A DNA stretch of 64,000 nucleotides from Boletus sp. NGJ (taxonomy: Eukaryota > Basidiomycota > Agaricomycetes > Boletales > Boletaceae): the NCBI GenBank assembly GCA_019096195.1, contig JAGTXK010000055.1, positions 1,674,001 through 1,738,000 on the forward strand, written 5' to 3'. This document shows positions 32,734-41,057 of the stretch, piece by piece. The translations under genes were made by a program, and so were the position numbers. The first letter of the stretch is position 1, and each line of letters starts with the position of its first letter. Under the pieces are notes generated by a model, which saw nothing but the letters and a program-made list of their open reading frames with translations, made no database searches and was not told where the DNA came from.

Positions 32734-33888
32734 CTATCCATTTAAAGCCTGTGCAGCTCTGGCTTTGGCTTCTACTTCAAACTTATCTCTGTAATACGCT
32801 TCTGCCTCATCAGAAACGTATGCTCTTGCTGCTACACTTGGTGCCACTGTAGCTACAGGAGGTTGTGGAAGTGGTCGTGATGCATATTGTCGAGATTGAG
32901 GTTCATTAAAAAAAGAGGGATACTCATTTTCTCCCTGAGTTTGCTCAACGTATGAGCCTTGGTTCCAATCCCATATTTGTCTCTGCATTGGTGGACGACC
33001 AGTCTGTTTGGATGGGTTCATTGGGCAGTTCGGTTTTATGTGGCTGGGTTTGCCACAATGGAAATAGGTCCTTGTTTCTTTCAAAGGTCCAGCCTGCTGG
33101 ACTCCTATCTCCATGGGTGCACCGCGACCCGGTTGAGTGCCCACTGCCGTGTATTGGGGGCAGTAAGAATTGTGTGGGGGCTGCCCACAAGGAGGAGGGA
33201 ACAACGATCGAGGAGGTTGTGTTCGGATGGGCGGTCCATGTTCATTCGCTATGTGTTCAAACGCCCTTCCTATTGTTCTGTAGTTTATAACCAGATCCTC
33301 GTAATTGAAGTTCCGAGCCGGACTGTTCAGCCAAGATCTCTCATAGATTTTGTAATCCACGGCCTTTTTGAGAAGAACCTCAGCGTGATGGTCATCTATA
33401 TATGACTCTTTCCTCAGAATTTCGAACTTCTGCAAGAACAGGTCTATGGGATGACCATTTTGTTTTAGAGTCTCGAGTTTCCTCAAGAACTTGTGCACCA
33501 ACGTATCAATACAGAAGTGTGTCTTTATTTGTTCTTGTAGTCTGTTCCATGTGGGCCACACGTTGGCTCCTTTTGCCAGTTGCATGACTCCATTTGCATC
33601 TATCTCAATGGTTGTCTCTTCATCGAGATAATGCTCCATTATTAGTTGAGCAAAACTTTCTGCCTTCCCTTCAAGGCATAAGAGGACTGCGATGTCCATG
33701 ATTTTATTGTTTTTCCAGGTCTGAGCGTTGACCCAGAGACATAGCTTTATCCACCATGGGTGGAATGTAGACCTTGTGCCATCCCATTTCCCAGGGTCAG
33801 CGATTTTCTTGGTGACATTATCTTTATTGTGTTCCTGAGTAAGGTCGGTGAGTTTTTGGACAAGCTCATCAATGTCGAGATGAGACAT
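32734..33888 (-). CDS. Gag of A2, open reading frame, zinc knuckle damaged
   Basis: 384 residues from ATG 33888 (MSHLDIDELVQKLTDLTQEH). The capsid-like core includes DPGKWDGTRSTFHPWWIKLC, PTWNRLQEQIKTHFCIDTLV and IDLFLQKFEILRKESYIDDH. A Pro-rich linker leads to the nucleocapsid. The CCHC knuckle reads YFHCGKPSHIKPNCP: its first Cys is Tyr and a Gly is Ser relative to A1, both transitions, so metal binding is probably lost. The frame ends NG-stop where A1 has five more residues (CAG to TAG), 6 bases before the pol ATG. Gag forms the particle and binds RNA; this one is translatable but probably defective. Confidence 0.85.
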   Translation of the reverse strand: MSHLDIDELVQKLTDLTQEHNKDNVTKKIADPGKWDGTRSTFHPWWIKLCLWVNAQTWKNNKIMDIAVLLCLEGKAESFAQLIMEHYLDEETTIEIDANGVMQLAKGANVWPTWNRLQEQIKTHFCIDTLVHKFLRKLETLKQNGHPIDLFLQKFEILRKESYIDDHHAEVLLKKAVDYKIYERSWLNSPARNFNYEDLVINYRTIGRAFEHIANEHGPPIRTQPPRSLFPPPCGQPPHNSYCPQYTAVGTQPGRGAPMEIGVQQAGPLKETRTYFHCGKPSHIKPNCPMNPSKQTGRPPMQRQIWDWNQGSYVEQTQGENEYPSFFNEPQSRQYASRPLPQPPVATVAPSVAARAYVSDEAEAYYRDKFEVEAKARAAQALNG

Positions 33889-34485
33889 ATTTGAGATTCG
33901 GTTTTAAGAGAGAGGTCAGGCGAAGATAAGAGTGGAAGTAGGCGATGCGATAGAGGGCGAATGCGGAGGAGGGATGGAGAGGTCTGATTTTGTCGGGGTT
34001 TCTGATATATGTTTTCTTTTTCCTTGGTCGGTCTTCTTTCAGGACCTTACTACCCAATATCTTATAATCGGATTCTGGGGTCCCTACTCCTTCGTAAGAG
34101 TCGAAATATAGGTCGTTGAAAATGATGGGCAACGGTGATGGGGGACCGGAGTATAACTGCTTTACTACTAGCAGGTGTTACACGGGAGAAAGTTGAGATA
34201 AATCTCCTTATTGTAACTTCGTGACGTCACAGGTAATCACGAGAACCTGGGTTCACTATCGTAGAACCAGCATACGCTTAGATCGGCAACCACCTAAGAA
34301 GTGGGGCTAGTGCACTATGCCTAGTAGCAACATTATCCTTATTTATGATGCCGGATGAGCATATATGCAAGTGTTTTGGCGAGTGCTTTTCTCGTCACTG
34401 TCAAGTGGTGAATACTACAGATGTCCCTTAAATGCTGGGCCTGCGTATAATCTCCTTGGCTCTGGAGTCCGAGCATTGTGTATAT

Positions 34486-34496
34486 AGTCTAATCCA
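34486..34496 (-). other. Primer-binding site of A2
   Basis: On the plus strand AGTCTAATCCA, i.e. TGGATTAGACT on the element strand, two bases from the 5' LTR edge (34499). It complements the LTR segment at 34660-34671 (11 of 12). Same self-priming layout as A1. Confidence 0.65.
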
Positions 34497-34498
34497 AG

Positions 34499-34784
34499 TG
34501 TTATGACCTTTTGGCACAAAACCACAAGGCTTGGACTACTCGCAGGTTACATGAATCCTGGCTGAATGAATCAGGTGGGGAGTCGTTATCCATACTGTTC
34601 CCAATCCTACGATGACCAGAGTGGCCAAAGCTAATAGATTGTTGGAGGAAAAATACAAGTGGATTAGACTGGGGTTACCAGTCATCAAAGTACTTCTTTA
34701 TATATATGAGGAGAATGTGCACGGACCAAGCAGTGCGTGTGATAAACTACTAAGTATAGTAAGACGGAAATTAAATGGGCTGTG
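34499..34784 (-). repeat. 5' LTR of A2, inner part
   Basis: TGTTATGACC...GGGCTGTG; continues after element B at 43267. CTGTG (34780-34784) is the target-site duplication of B. Confidence 0.93.
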
Positions 34785-35820
34785 TGTTATGGTTACCAAA
34801 GGGGGTACATCTTTTCCCCTTCCTTCTCCCCCCGTAGGACTATGGGACGACCTATTCCTCGACTCTGACCAGGGATTCCCCTGGGATTTCCCCGCGACAC
34901 CAACCCAGGCATTGCCCCATCCGGAACTACCTTTCTAGGAAGCTATTCGTAACTTCCTCTTTAGGAACCTACCCGTTTGGTATGGACACCGCCTCCCTAT
35001 TTCACCTGATACATGCCTCTCTCCCTTCTTGACCCGATCATAGACATTGCCTCCTTGGCTATGCTCTCTCGCGCATAGCCCAGTACTCCTACTTTCCCCA
35101 TTGGACTCATGCCTTGATCCGTTTATAGTAATCTTTCGTCTGCGACTAAACATTACTATATTCGTCACGAAGCCTGCCCTAGATGGGCAAGGCCTATAAA
35201 TAGGGACGCGGGCCCTTCATGTAACTCTAACCTAGATCTACACTCCTTCCCGTGTAATCTACTGCTTCTCCCGCTAAAGGTTCCACTTCACCTCAGAAGC
35301 CTTCTCCCGCGATCTGGAGGTGCTCGCCCTCGTGCTCGTGATCATCCTTCTCACCACTTCGCACTTGTGCGCCGTCGTTGCCGTTACCAGCTTCTAAAGC
35401 TTCGGCAACTCCAACGACCAACAGAGGTTGGTCGTCGTCGGTCAGGACTCCGCCACTGACCCAGCAAGCCCGGGACTCCGCCACCGGCACTCGTACATCA
35501 AGCCCGAGACTCCGCCATTCGATACTAGGCCCAGTAAGCCCTAGGAATCAGCAGACGGAAGGCTACTGCTCCTTGGCCTGCGCACCGGTCTGCCCCCTCC
35601 TTCAGTGTATAGGATTGGGATTCCGTGGTAAATCCGAGACTCCGCCATCGGTCGTAGAGGTAACGAGAGGACTCTACGTAAAGCTAGCAGTTGGTCCCCA
35701 GTCAGAGGGTACCTTTGGGCCTCTGGAGGTTAAGTAATCTTCCTCAAGTCCTGCTAGTCCGGTAATCCAACAGGTGTTGGGATTATACGGGAACGTGTCA
35801 CATTGTTACCCGGCGTAACA
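34785..35820 (+). repeat. 5' LTR of B
   Basis: TGTTATGGTTACC...GTTACCCGGCGTAACA. Contains TATAAATA (35195-35202), repeats of GACTCCGCCA-type words, and the self-primer segment at 35228. Confidence 0.96.
35195..35239 (+). promoter_or_regulatory. Element B promoter: TATA box and inferred RNA start
   Basis: TATAAATA at 35195; TAACCTAGATCT (35228-35239) begins 33 nt after it and is the exact complement of the primer-binding site. An ATG at 35219-35221 lies just upstream of the inferred start; none follows until gag. Confidence 0.65.
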
Positions 35821-36278
35821 AAAGATCTAGGTTATAAATTGCCGAAGACTATCTCAGTCTAGCAACTCCCATCGCACCAAGGAGTCGAAACCGCCTATCA
35901 GAGGATAGGCCCTCGCTCTACGCACTGCGCAGAATCAACCTTTCCCATCTCCTAGGAGAAGATCGAGAAGAAGAAGCCACACCATCACGGGCTTCTACTC
36001 CTACCTCCGATACGTCTTCATCAAGAAGGATCCCAGGGTCATCATCCCATTACAACGACCCTCCCGCCCGCGCATTTCCAGATCAATCCAGACGACCAGA
36101 TTTTCCAGGTGGTCTCCGCTCTCGCACCGCGACCCCATCGGACGCTCCCATCCCACTGCCAGCGTTCCAACCGGTCCCTATCCGAGTAGACTCACCCGAC
36201 CCACTGTTCCCAAGCGGAAGATCTAGTCCCGATCCAGGAAATCCCCGGCCCGAAGAAGACACAGACGACGAAGACGAT
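35821..36278 (+). other. B leader with self-priming site 35823-35834 and ATG-free region
   Basis: AGATCTAGGTTA (35823-35834), two bases inside the LTR, is the perfect 12-nt complement of 35228-35239. The rest up to the gag ATG has no ATG in any frame. The gag frame itself is open back to about 35836 with Ser/Pro/Arg-rich content (TPSRASTPTSDTSSSRR), so a non-ATG N-terminal extension of gag cannot be excluded. Confidence 0.65.
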
Positions 36279-37187
36279 ATGGTTGAAATTAAAGCTGCCC
36301 TGCCTGAGGAGTTCTCAGGGGAGACACACGATGCCAAGAGATGGCTCATGGCGATGGAAGGATACTTCCATCTAGGAGGCGCAGAGAAGTTCACCGAGGA
36401 AGCCAAGAGGCTCATCCTGCTGAACCGGATGTCCAAGGGAAGAGGAAAAGCGTTTGCAGAAGCCTGGCTGACCAGGCTACTCGACGACACCGTGCCACTC
36501 GCAGACAAATCCTATAACGAAATCAAGAAAGCCTTCGCCCTCACCTTCACCCCCCATAACACCAGCAACCTGGCAATGGCAGAACTAGGGTCCCTCCGAC
36601 AAAACACCAAGGACCCGAAGGGATTTGATAAATTCATCTCCCAGTTCTCATTGCTAGTGGTTCGCTCGGAACTACAAGAATTCCGCTCCATCCTCGAATT
36701 CTTCCTTAGGGGAATCGACCCACGCATTGCCCGACAAATGGTTAACAGCGAGACCTTCCAAAAAGCCAAGAAAATGGAAGAGGTCTACGAAGTAGCTGCT
36801 AACATCCACGGGGCATGGCAACGAATTGAAGGAATACAGAAAGGACCCTTTGCGTCCTTTGGAAGAGGCCGAGGAAACCACCACGATCCAAACGCCATGG
36901 ACGTGGACAGGATCACATTATCTCCTATCGAACGAGCCAAGCGGATGAGAGAGCAAAGATGCTTCATCTGCAACAAGACTGGGTGCAGTACCAAGAACCA
37001 CCCAGGGTATCGACCGGCTAGGAGAGAGGAATATAGGAAACCACAGGAAACGCACACTAGGGTGGTCGTCACGCAAGAAACGCCACAGGATCGCCTTGGA
37101 CAAGTATCTCACAGAAGTCGCCAGAAAGAACGGACGAGACACAGTTCTCAGAACGCTGCAGACAGTCTACGACACGGGACTGGATGA
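36279..37187 (+). CDS. Gag of B
   Basis: The ATG at 36279 is the first ATG after the inferred RNA start, giving 302 residues. The core has LPEEFSGETHDAKRWLMAME and FALTFTPHNTSNLAMAELGS, then FRSILEFFLRGIDPRIARQM, the usual Ty3 gag order. A Gly/Arg-rich stretch with NAMDVDR precedes the knuckle CFICNKTGCSTKNHP, a C-x2-C-x4-C-x4-H variant known from basidiomycete gypsy gags. After about residue 272 this frame looks random (RQKERTRHSSQ), while the +1 frame from 37096 reads a plausible gag tail (LTEVARKNGRDTVLRTLQTV ...) to a stop at 37312-37314 that overlaps pol. Either one base was gained or lost, or a +1 shift at CTT-G-GAC (37091-37097) is used. Gag packages element RNA. Confidence 0.88.
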   Translation: MVEIKAALPEEFSGETHDAKRWLMAMEGYFHLGGAEKFTEEAKRLILLNRMSKGRGKAFAEAWLTRLLDDTVPLADKSYNEIKKAFALTFTPHNTSNLAMAELGSLRQNTKDPKGFDKFISQFSLLVVRSELQEFRSILEFFLRGIDPRIARQMVNSETFQKAKKMEEVYEVAANIHGAWQRIEGIQKGPFASFGRGRGNHHDPNAMDVDRITLSPIERAKRMREQRCFICNKTGCSTKNHPGYRPARREEYRKPQETHTRVVVTQETPQDRLGQVSHRSRQKERTRHSSQNAADSLRHGTG

Positions 37188-37232
37188 GCAAGGACTCGTT
37201 TTGGAACGAGTACACGAAGCTGCCGCAAAGGA

Positions 37233-40200
37233 ATGGGAAGAGAACGTCAACTCTCTTGCCCTAGGACCCGCTACGCAAATTCCCCCTTCTCCCATAGACC
37301 AAACGTCTTTTTAGGTGGAAGAGATGTACCAACGTCACCCTCTTCCTACACGATTGCACCTGTATTTATTTCCGGATCGAAGAGTAATTCTATTCGTATT
37401 CCTCTCTCGATCTGGAAGCAGGATGGCAAAATCGTTGGAACACAAGCCTTAATCGACAGTGGAGCAACAGGATGCTTCATCTCAAGACATGCGGTGGAGA
37501 AGATGGGGTTACCCACATGGAAGCTGGACAATCCGGTCCGAGCTTGGAACGTCGATGGAACCCTAAACCAGTCTGGGACCATCAAGGAAAGGACCAACAT
37601 CGTGTTGGATTACGGAGGCATACGAGAACAGCGGGATCTCTATGTCCTCAATTGCGGCAAGGATGAAGTCATTCTAGGACTTCCATGGCTCAGGGCAGTG
37701 AACCCTGACATCAATTGGACGGAAGGACGGGTAACAATAGTGCCGTCTTCCTATCGGTGGACTCAAGGTGACCCACCGGGAACACTCGAACAGCGATACC
37801 TACTGAGGTATCTGGAACATGACGAAAGGGAGTACGTGCAAGACGGACTCTACGAGACCTTTCGCCACTGGACGCCCTTGCAACGGGCCAGGTTCTTCAA
37901 CGCGCATGGGGATGTACCAGAGTTTGTCATCAAAAGGACCACTCTGTCTACCGAGATCGCCCAACAGGCGCAGAAGAAGAAGAGCGCATTACCGAACGCG
38001 TTCAAGGAATACGAAGACGTCTTCACGGAGAAGACGATCACCAAACTACCTCCCTCCAGGCAGTACGACCACGCCATCGAGTTAAAAGACTCGTTTGTGC
38101 CGAAACGAGCCAAGGCGTACCCTCTCAACCCACTGGAACAACAGGCATGCCGGGAATTCATTGCCGAACACCTCAAAACGGGGAAGATATCTCCATCAAA
38201 ATCTCCCCAAGCCGCTCCTTTCTTCTTTGTACAGAAGAAAGACGGGAAACTCCGCCCCTGCCAAGACTACCGATACCTTAACAGCCATACGATCAAGAAC
38301 GCCTACCCCCTCCCCTTAATTTCCGACCTTCTAGACAAATTAAAGGGATCGTCAATCTTTACCAAGTTTGACGTACGGTGGGGGTATAACAATGTCTTGA
38401 TCAAACCAGAAGATCGGTGGAAGGCGGCTTTTCTCACCCCGTTCGGGCTATTTGAACCAAATGTCATGTTCTTCGGAATGTGCAATTCCCCAGCAACGTT
38501 CCAAGCATTTATGGATGATCTCTTTGGAGATTACATTGCAGAGGGATGGTTGGTGATATACATGGACGATCTGTTGATTCATTCCTCAGATCAGGAAACC
38601 CACGACGAAAGGACACGGAAGGTCCTAGAACGCTTCCGAAAGCATGAAATGTACCTCAAACTGGAGAAGTGTACCTTCTCAGCCGATGAAGTCGAATATC
38701 TCGGGATGATCGTAGGGAAGGACGGAGTCCAGATGGACCCAGTCAAACTCAACGCCATCAAACAGTGGAAACCTCCGGTAAACGTAAAGGACGTACGGTC
38801 CTTCATTGGGTTCTGTAACTTCTACAGGAAGTTTATCCCCTCCTTTTCCGACATCGCACGTCCTTTGCTGGACCTCACAAAGCAAACGACAACGTGGTCT
38901 TGGGGACCCCTTCAGGAAAAGTCGTTCCGAACCCTACAAGCAGCCTTTACCAAGAAACCCGTCCTCGCCTTCCCAGATACTTCAAAACCCTTCACTCTCA
39001 TGACGGACGCCTCGCTTACGGCGTCAGGAGCGGTACTCATGCAAAACAACGACAACGGAGATATGCAACCGTGTGGCTATCTCTCAGAAACATTCTCTCC
39101 GGCGGAGAGAAATTACGACATCTATGACAGGGAACTATTGGCTGTCATACGAGGATTGAAAGAATGGCGACAGTACCTCCTTGGATCCCCCCACCCAGTA
39201 ACAGTATTAACCGACCACAAGAACCTAACGTTCTTCAAGGAACCCCGTCAACTATCCCGACGACAAGCACGCTGGCTCTTGTTCCTCCAAGACTATGATA
39301 TGGTCTACCAAGCCCTACCAGGAACAAAAATGGCCCCAGCAGACGCTCTATCCCGTCGGGATGAAATCGATACTTCCAAGGACAATGAAGACGTACAACT
39401 CCTCCCATCCAATGCATTCGACTCACCAAGTACGAATGATCGACTAGCCTTGGCCGAGAAAATCAAGGGATCCGCCCAGAAAGATCCCTTAGTACTCTCT
39501 GCCTTGGAATGCGTCGGACAAGGAGAACCCCTCTTCACTCGGTCCAATGTGGAAGACTGGACCTTTGACAATGGCAACCTCTACTACAAAAATCGAATGT
39601 ACATCCCCGGCCCAGCACGACAGGAGTTAGTTTCCTCCGTCCACTCCTCGTTCGAGGGAGGACATGGCGGACATCTCCGCACCACTCAACTCCTCGCCAA
39701 AGACTACTGGTGGCCAGGACTCACTACATTCGTTCGCAAATACGTCGCCGGTTGCGCCATCTGCCAAAGTAACAAGGTCCAAACACACCCTACGGTTCCC
39801 CCGGTCACCCCCCTAGCCTTCCAAGGACGCCGCCCTTTCCAAAATCTATCGGTGGATTTAATCACCGACCTTCCCCCAGTGGGGGGCTTCGATTCAGTCA
39901 TGGTCGTGGTCGACCATGGGCTTAGTAAGGGGGTAATTCTCGCCCCTTGCACAAAAACGGTGGACGCGGCTGGTATAGCCCGTCTTTTCTTTGAAAAAGT
40001 CTTCCTACGGTATGGTTTACATGACAAATTGGTCTCAGATCGTGGTCCACAATTCGCATCGGCATTCGCTCGGGAACTGGCCAGACTCCTAAACTATGAC
40101 GTCGCCCTTTCCACAGCCTACCATCCACAAACCGATGGCGAAACGGAACGATACAACCAAGAACTAGAAACCTACCTACGGATATTCTGCGACGGCCAAC

Positions 40201-40880
40201 CACAGAAGTGGTTGGAACTACTACCTATGGCGGAGTTTGCCCATAACTCCGCAACCCATTCGGTCACCGGAAAATCGCCCTTCTCGTTGATCCTTGGATA
40301 TGAACCCAGAGCATATCCTCCTATCGGAAAAACCTTCCTACCAGCCTTGGAAGAAAGACTCACTTCCCTAGAAGAATCAAGAAAGGAAGCAGAAGCGGCA
40401 CATCAACTGGCACAACTACGAATGAAGGAGAGAGTTCACTCTCGCTTCAAACCTTGGAAACTCGGAGATAAGGTTTGGTTAGACGCCAAAAACCTAAAAC
40501 TCCAAGTCCCTTCCCGAAAACTCTCACCCAAACGAACCGGACCATTTGAAATTACTCAAGTGGTATCCTCCGTGGCGTTCCGACTCAAGTTGCCAAAACA
40601 GTGGAAAATCCATGACGTGTTCCACGCATCCCTACTTTCCCCGTATCGGGAAACTACGGAACACGGTCCCAATTTCACTCAACCACCACCGGAACTTATC
40701 GGAACCAACGAGGAATACGAAGTGGACAGCATCGTCAACCATCGGGGAAAACCGGGAAAAAGGCAGTACTTGACACACTGGAAAGGATACTCCGCAGCAG
40801 AACGAACTTGGGAGCCCGAGGCCAATCTTGGAAACGCCAAGAAGATTCTCCTGGAATATAAAAGGCGGCTCAAACTTTGA
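37233..40880 (+). CDS. Pol polyprotein of B (protease, RT, RNase H, integrase, chromodomain), intact
   Basis: 1,215 residues from the first in-frame ATG; translation may start differently if Gag-Pol is fused. Protease: TQALIDSGATGCFISRH, active Asp at residue 75. Reverse transcriptase: KKDGKLRPCQDYRYLNSHTI, then VIYMDDLLIHS with YMDD at 443-446. RNase H: FTLMTDASLTASGAVL, Asp 592. Integrase: HHCC finger HSSFEGGHGGH ... CAICQSNK (about 804-845), SVDLITDLPP (~875), SDRGPQFASAF and HPQTDGETERYNQELETYL with the catalytic Glu (~975). GPY/F module: KRTGPFEITQVVSSVAFRL. Chromodomain at the C-terminus (about 1160-1210): RQYLTHWKGYSAAERTWEPE. No stop or shift; all catalytic residues are present. It copies the RNA into DNA and inserts it. 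The 3' neighbour ORF starts 9 bases later. Confidence 0.96.
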   Translation: MGRERQLSCPRTRYANSPFSHRPNVFLGGRDVPTSPSSYTIAPVFISGSKSNSIRIPLSIWKQDGKIVGTQALIDSGATGCFISRHAVEKMGLPTWKLDNPVRAWNVDGTLNQSGTIKERTNIVLDYGGIREQRDLYVLNCGKDEVILGLPWLRAVNPDINWTEGRVTIVPSSYRWTQGDPPGTLEQRYLLRYLEHDEREYVQDGLYETFRHWTPLQRARFFNAHGDVPEFVIKRTTLSTEIAQQAQKKKSALPNAFKEYEDVFTEKTITKLPPSRQYDHAIELKDSFVPKRAKAYPLNPLEQQACREFIAEHLKTGKISPSKSPQAAPFFFVQKKDGKLRPCQDYRYLNSHTIKNAYPLPLISDLLDKLKGSSIFTKFDVRWGYNNVLIKPEDRWKAAFLTPFGLFEPNVMFFGMCNSPATFQAFMDDLFGDYIAEGWLVIYMDDLLIHSSDQETHDERTRKVLERFRKHEMYLKLEKCTFSADEVEYLGMIVGKDGVQMDPVKLNAIKQWKPPVNVKDVRSFIGFCNFYRKFIPSFSDIARPLLDLTKQTTTWSWGPLQEKSFRTLQAAFTKKPVLAFPDTSKPFTLMTDASLTASGAVLMQNNDNGDMQPCGYLSETFSPAERNYDIYDRELLAVIRGLKEWRQYLLGSPHPVTVLTDHKNLTFFKEPRQLSRRQARWLLFLQDYDMVYQALPGTKMAPADALSRRDEIDTSKDNEDVQLLPSNAFDSPSTNDRLALAEKIKGSAQKDPLVLSALECVGQGEPLFTRSNVEDWTFDNGNLYYKNRMYIPGPARQELVSSVHSSFEGGHGGHLRTTQLLAKDYWWPGLTTFVRKYVAGCAICQSNKVQTHPTVPPVTPLAFQGRRPFQNLSVDLITDLPPVGGFDSVMVVVDHGLSKGVILAPCTKTVDAAGIARLFFEKVFLRYGLHDKLVSDRGPQFASAFARELARLLNYDVALSTAYHPQTDGETERYNQELETYLRIFCDGQPQKWLELLPMAEFAHNSATHSVTGKSPFSLILGYEPRAYPPIGKTFLPALEERLTSLEESRKEAEAAHQLAQLRMKERVHSRFKPWKLGDKVWLDAKNLKLQVPSRKLSPKRTGPFEITQVVSSVAFRLKLPKQWKIHDVFHASLLSPYRETTEHGPNFTQPPPELIGTNEEYEVDSIVNHRGKPGKRQYLTHWKGYSAAERTWEPEANLGNAKKILLEYKRRLKL

Positions 40881-40889
40881 GACGAACCC

Positions 40890-41057
40890 ATGCCCCAAGA
40901 CAACACCTCCCTCTTCATTCTACTCGCCCGAGTATCCGCTGCTCTCACCCAAGCCCGCCTTCAGAAGCAATACCCAGACCTAGATATCCCCAAACATATC
41001 GAACAACACTGGTGCTTCTGCAAGATCGATTACTGCCCCTATCATCACACCTGGTAG
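40890..41057 (+). CDS. Small Cys/His ORF downstream of pol in B (ORF3a)
   Basis: 55 codons, ATG 9 bases after the pol stop. The C-terminus is CFCKIDYCPYHHTW, a tight cluster of three Cys and two His that could bind zinc; the N-terminal part is a short predicted amphipathic helix (LFILLARVSAALTQARLQKQ). The stop TAG is immediately followed by the ATG of the next ORF (TAGATG, 41055-41060). The tight packing suggests coupled translation with ORF3b or a read-through product of both. I do not recognise a characterised family, and its short length leaves doubt that it is made as a separate protein. Confidence 0.5.
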   Translation: MPQDNTSLFILLARVSAALTQARLQKQYPDLDIPKHIEQHWCFCKIDYCPYHHTW

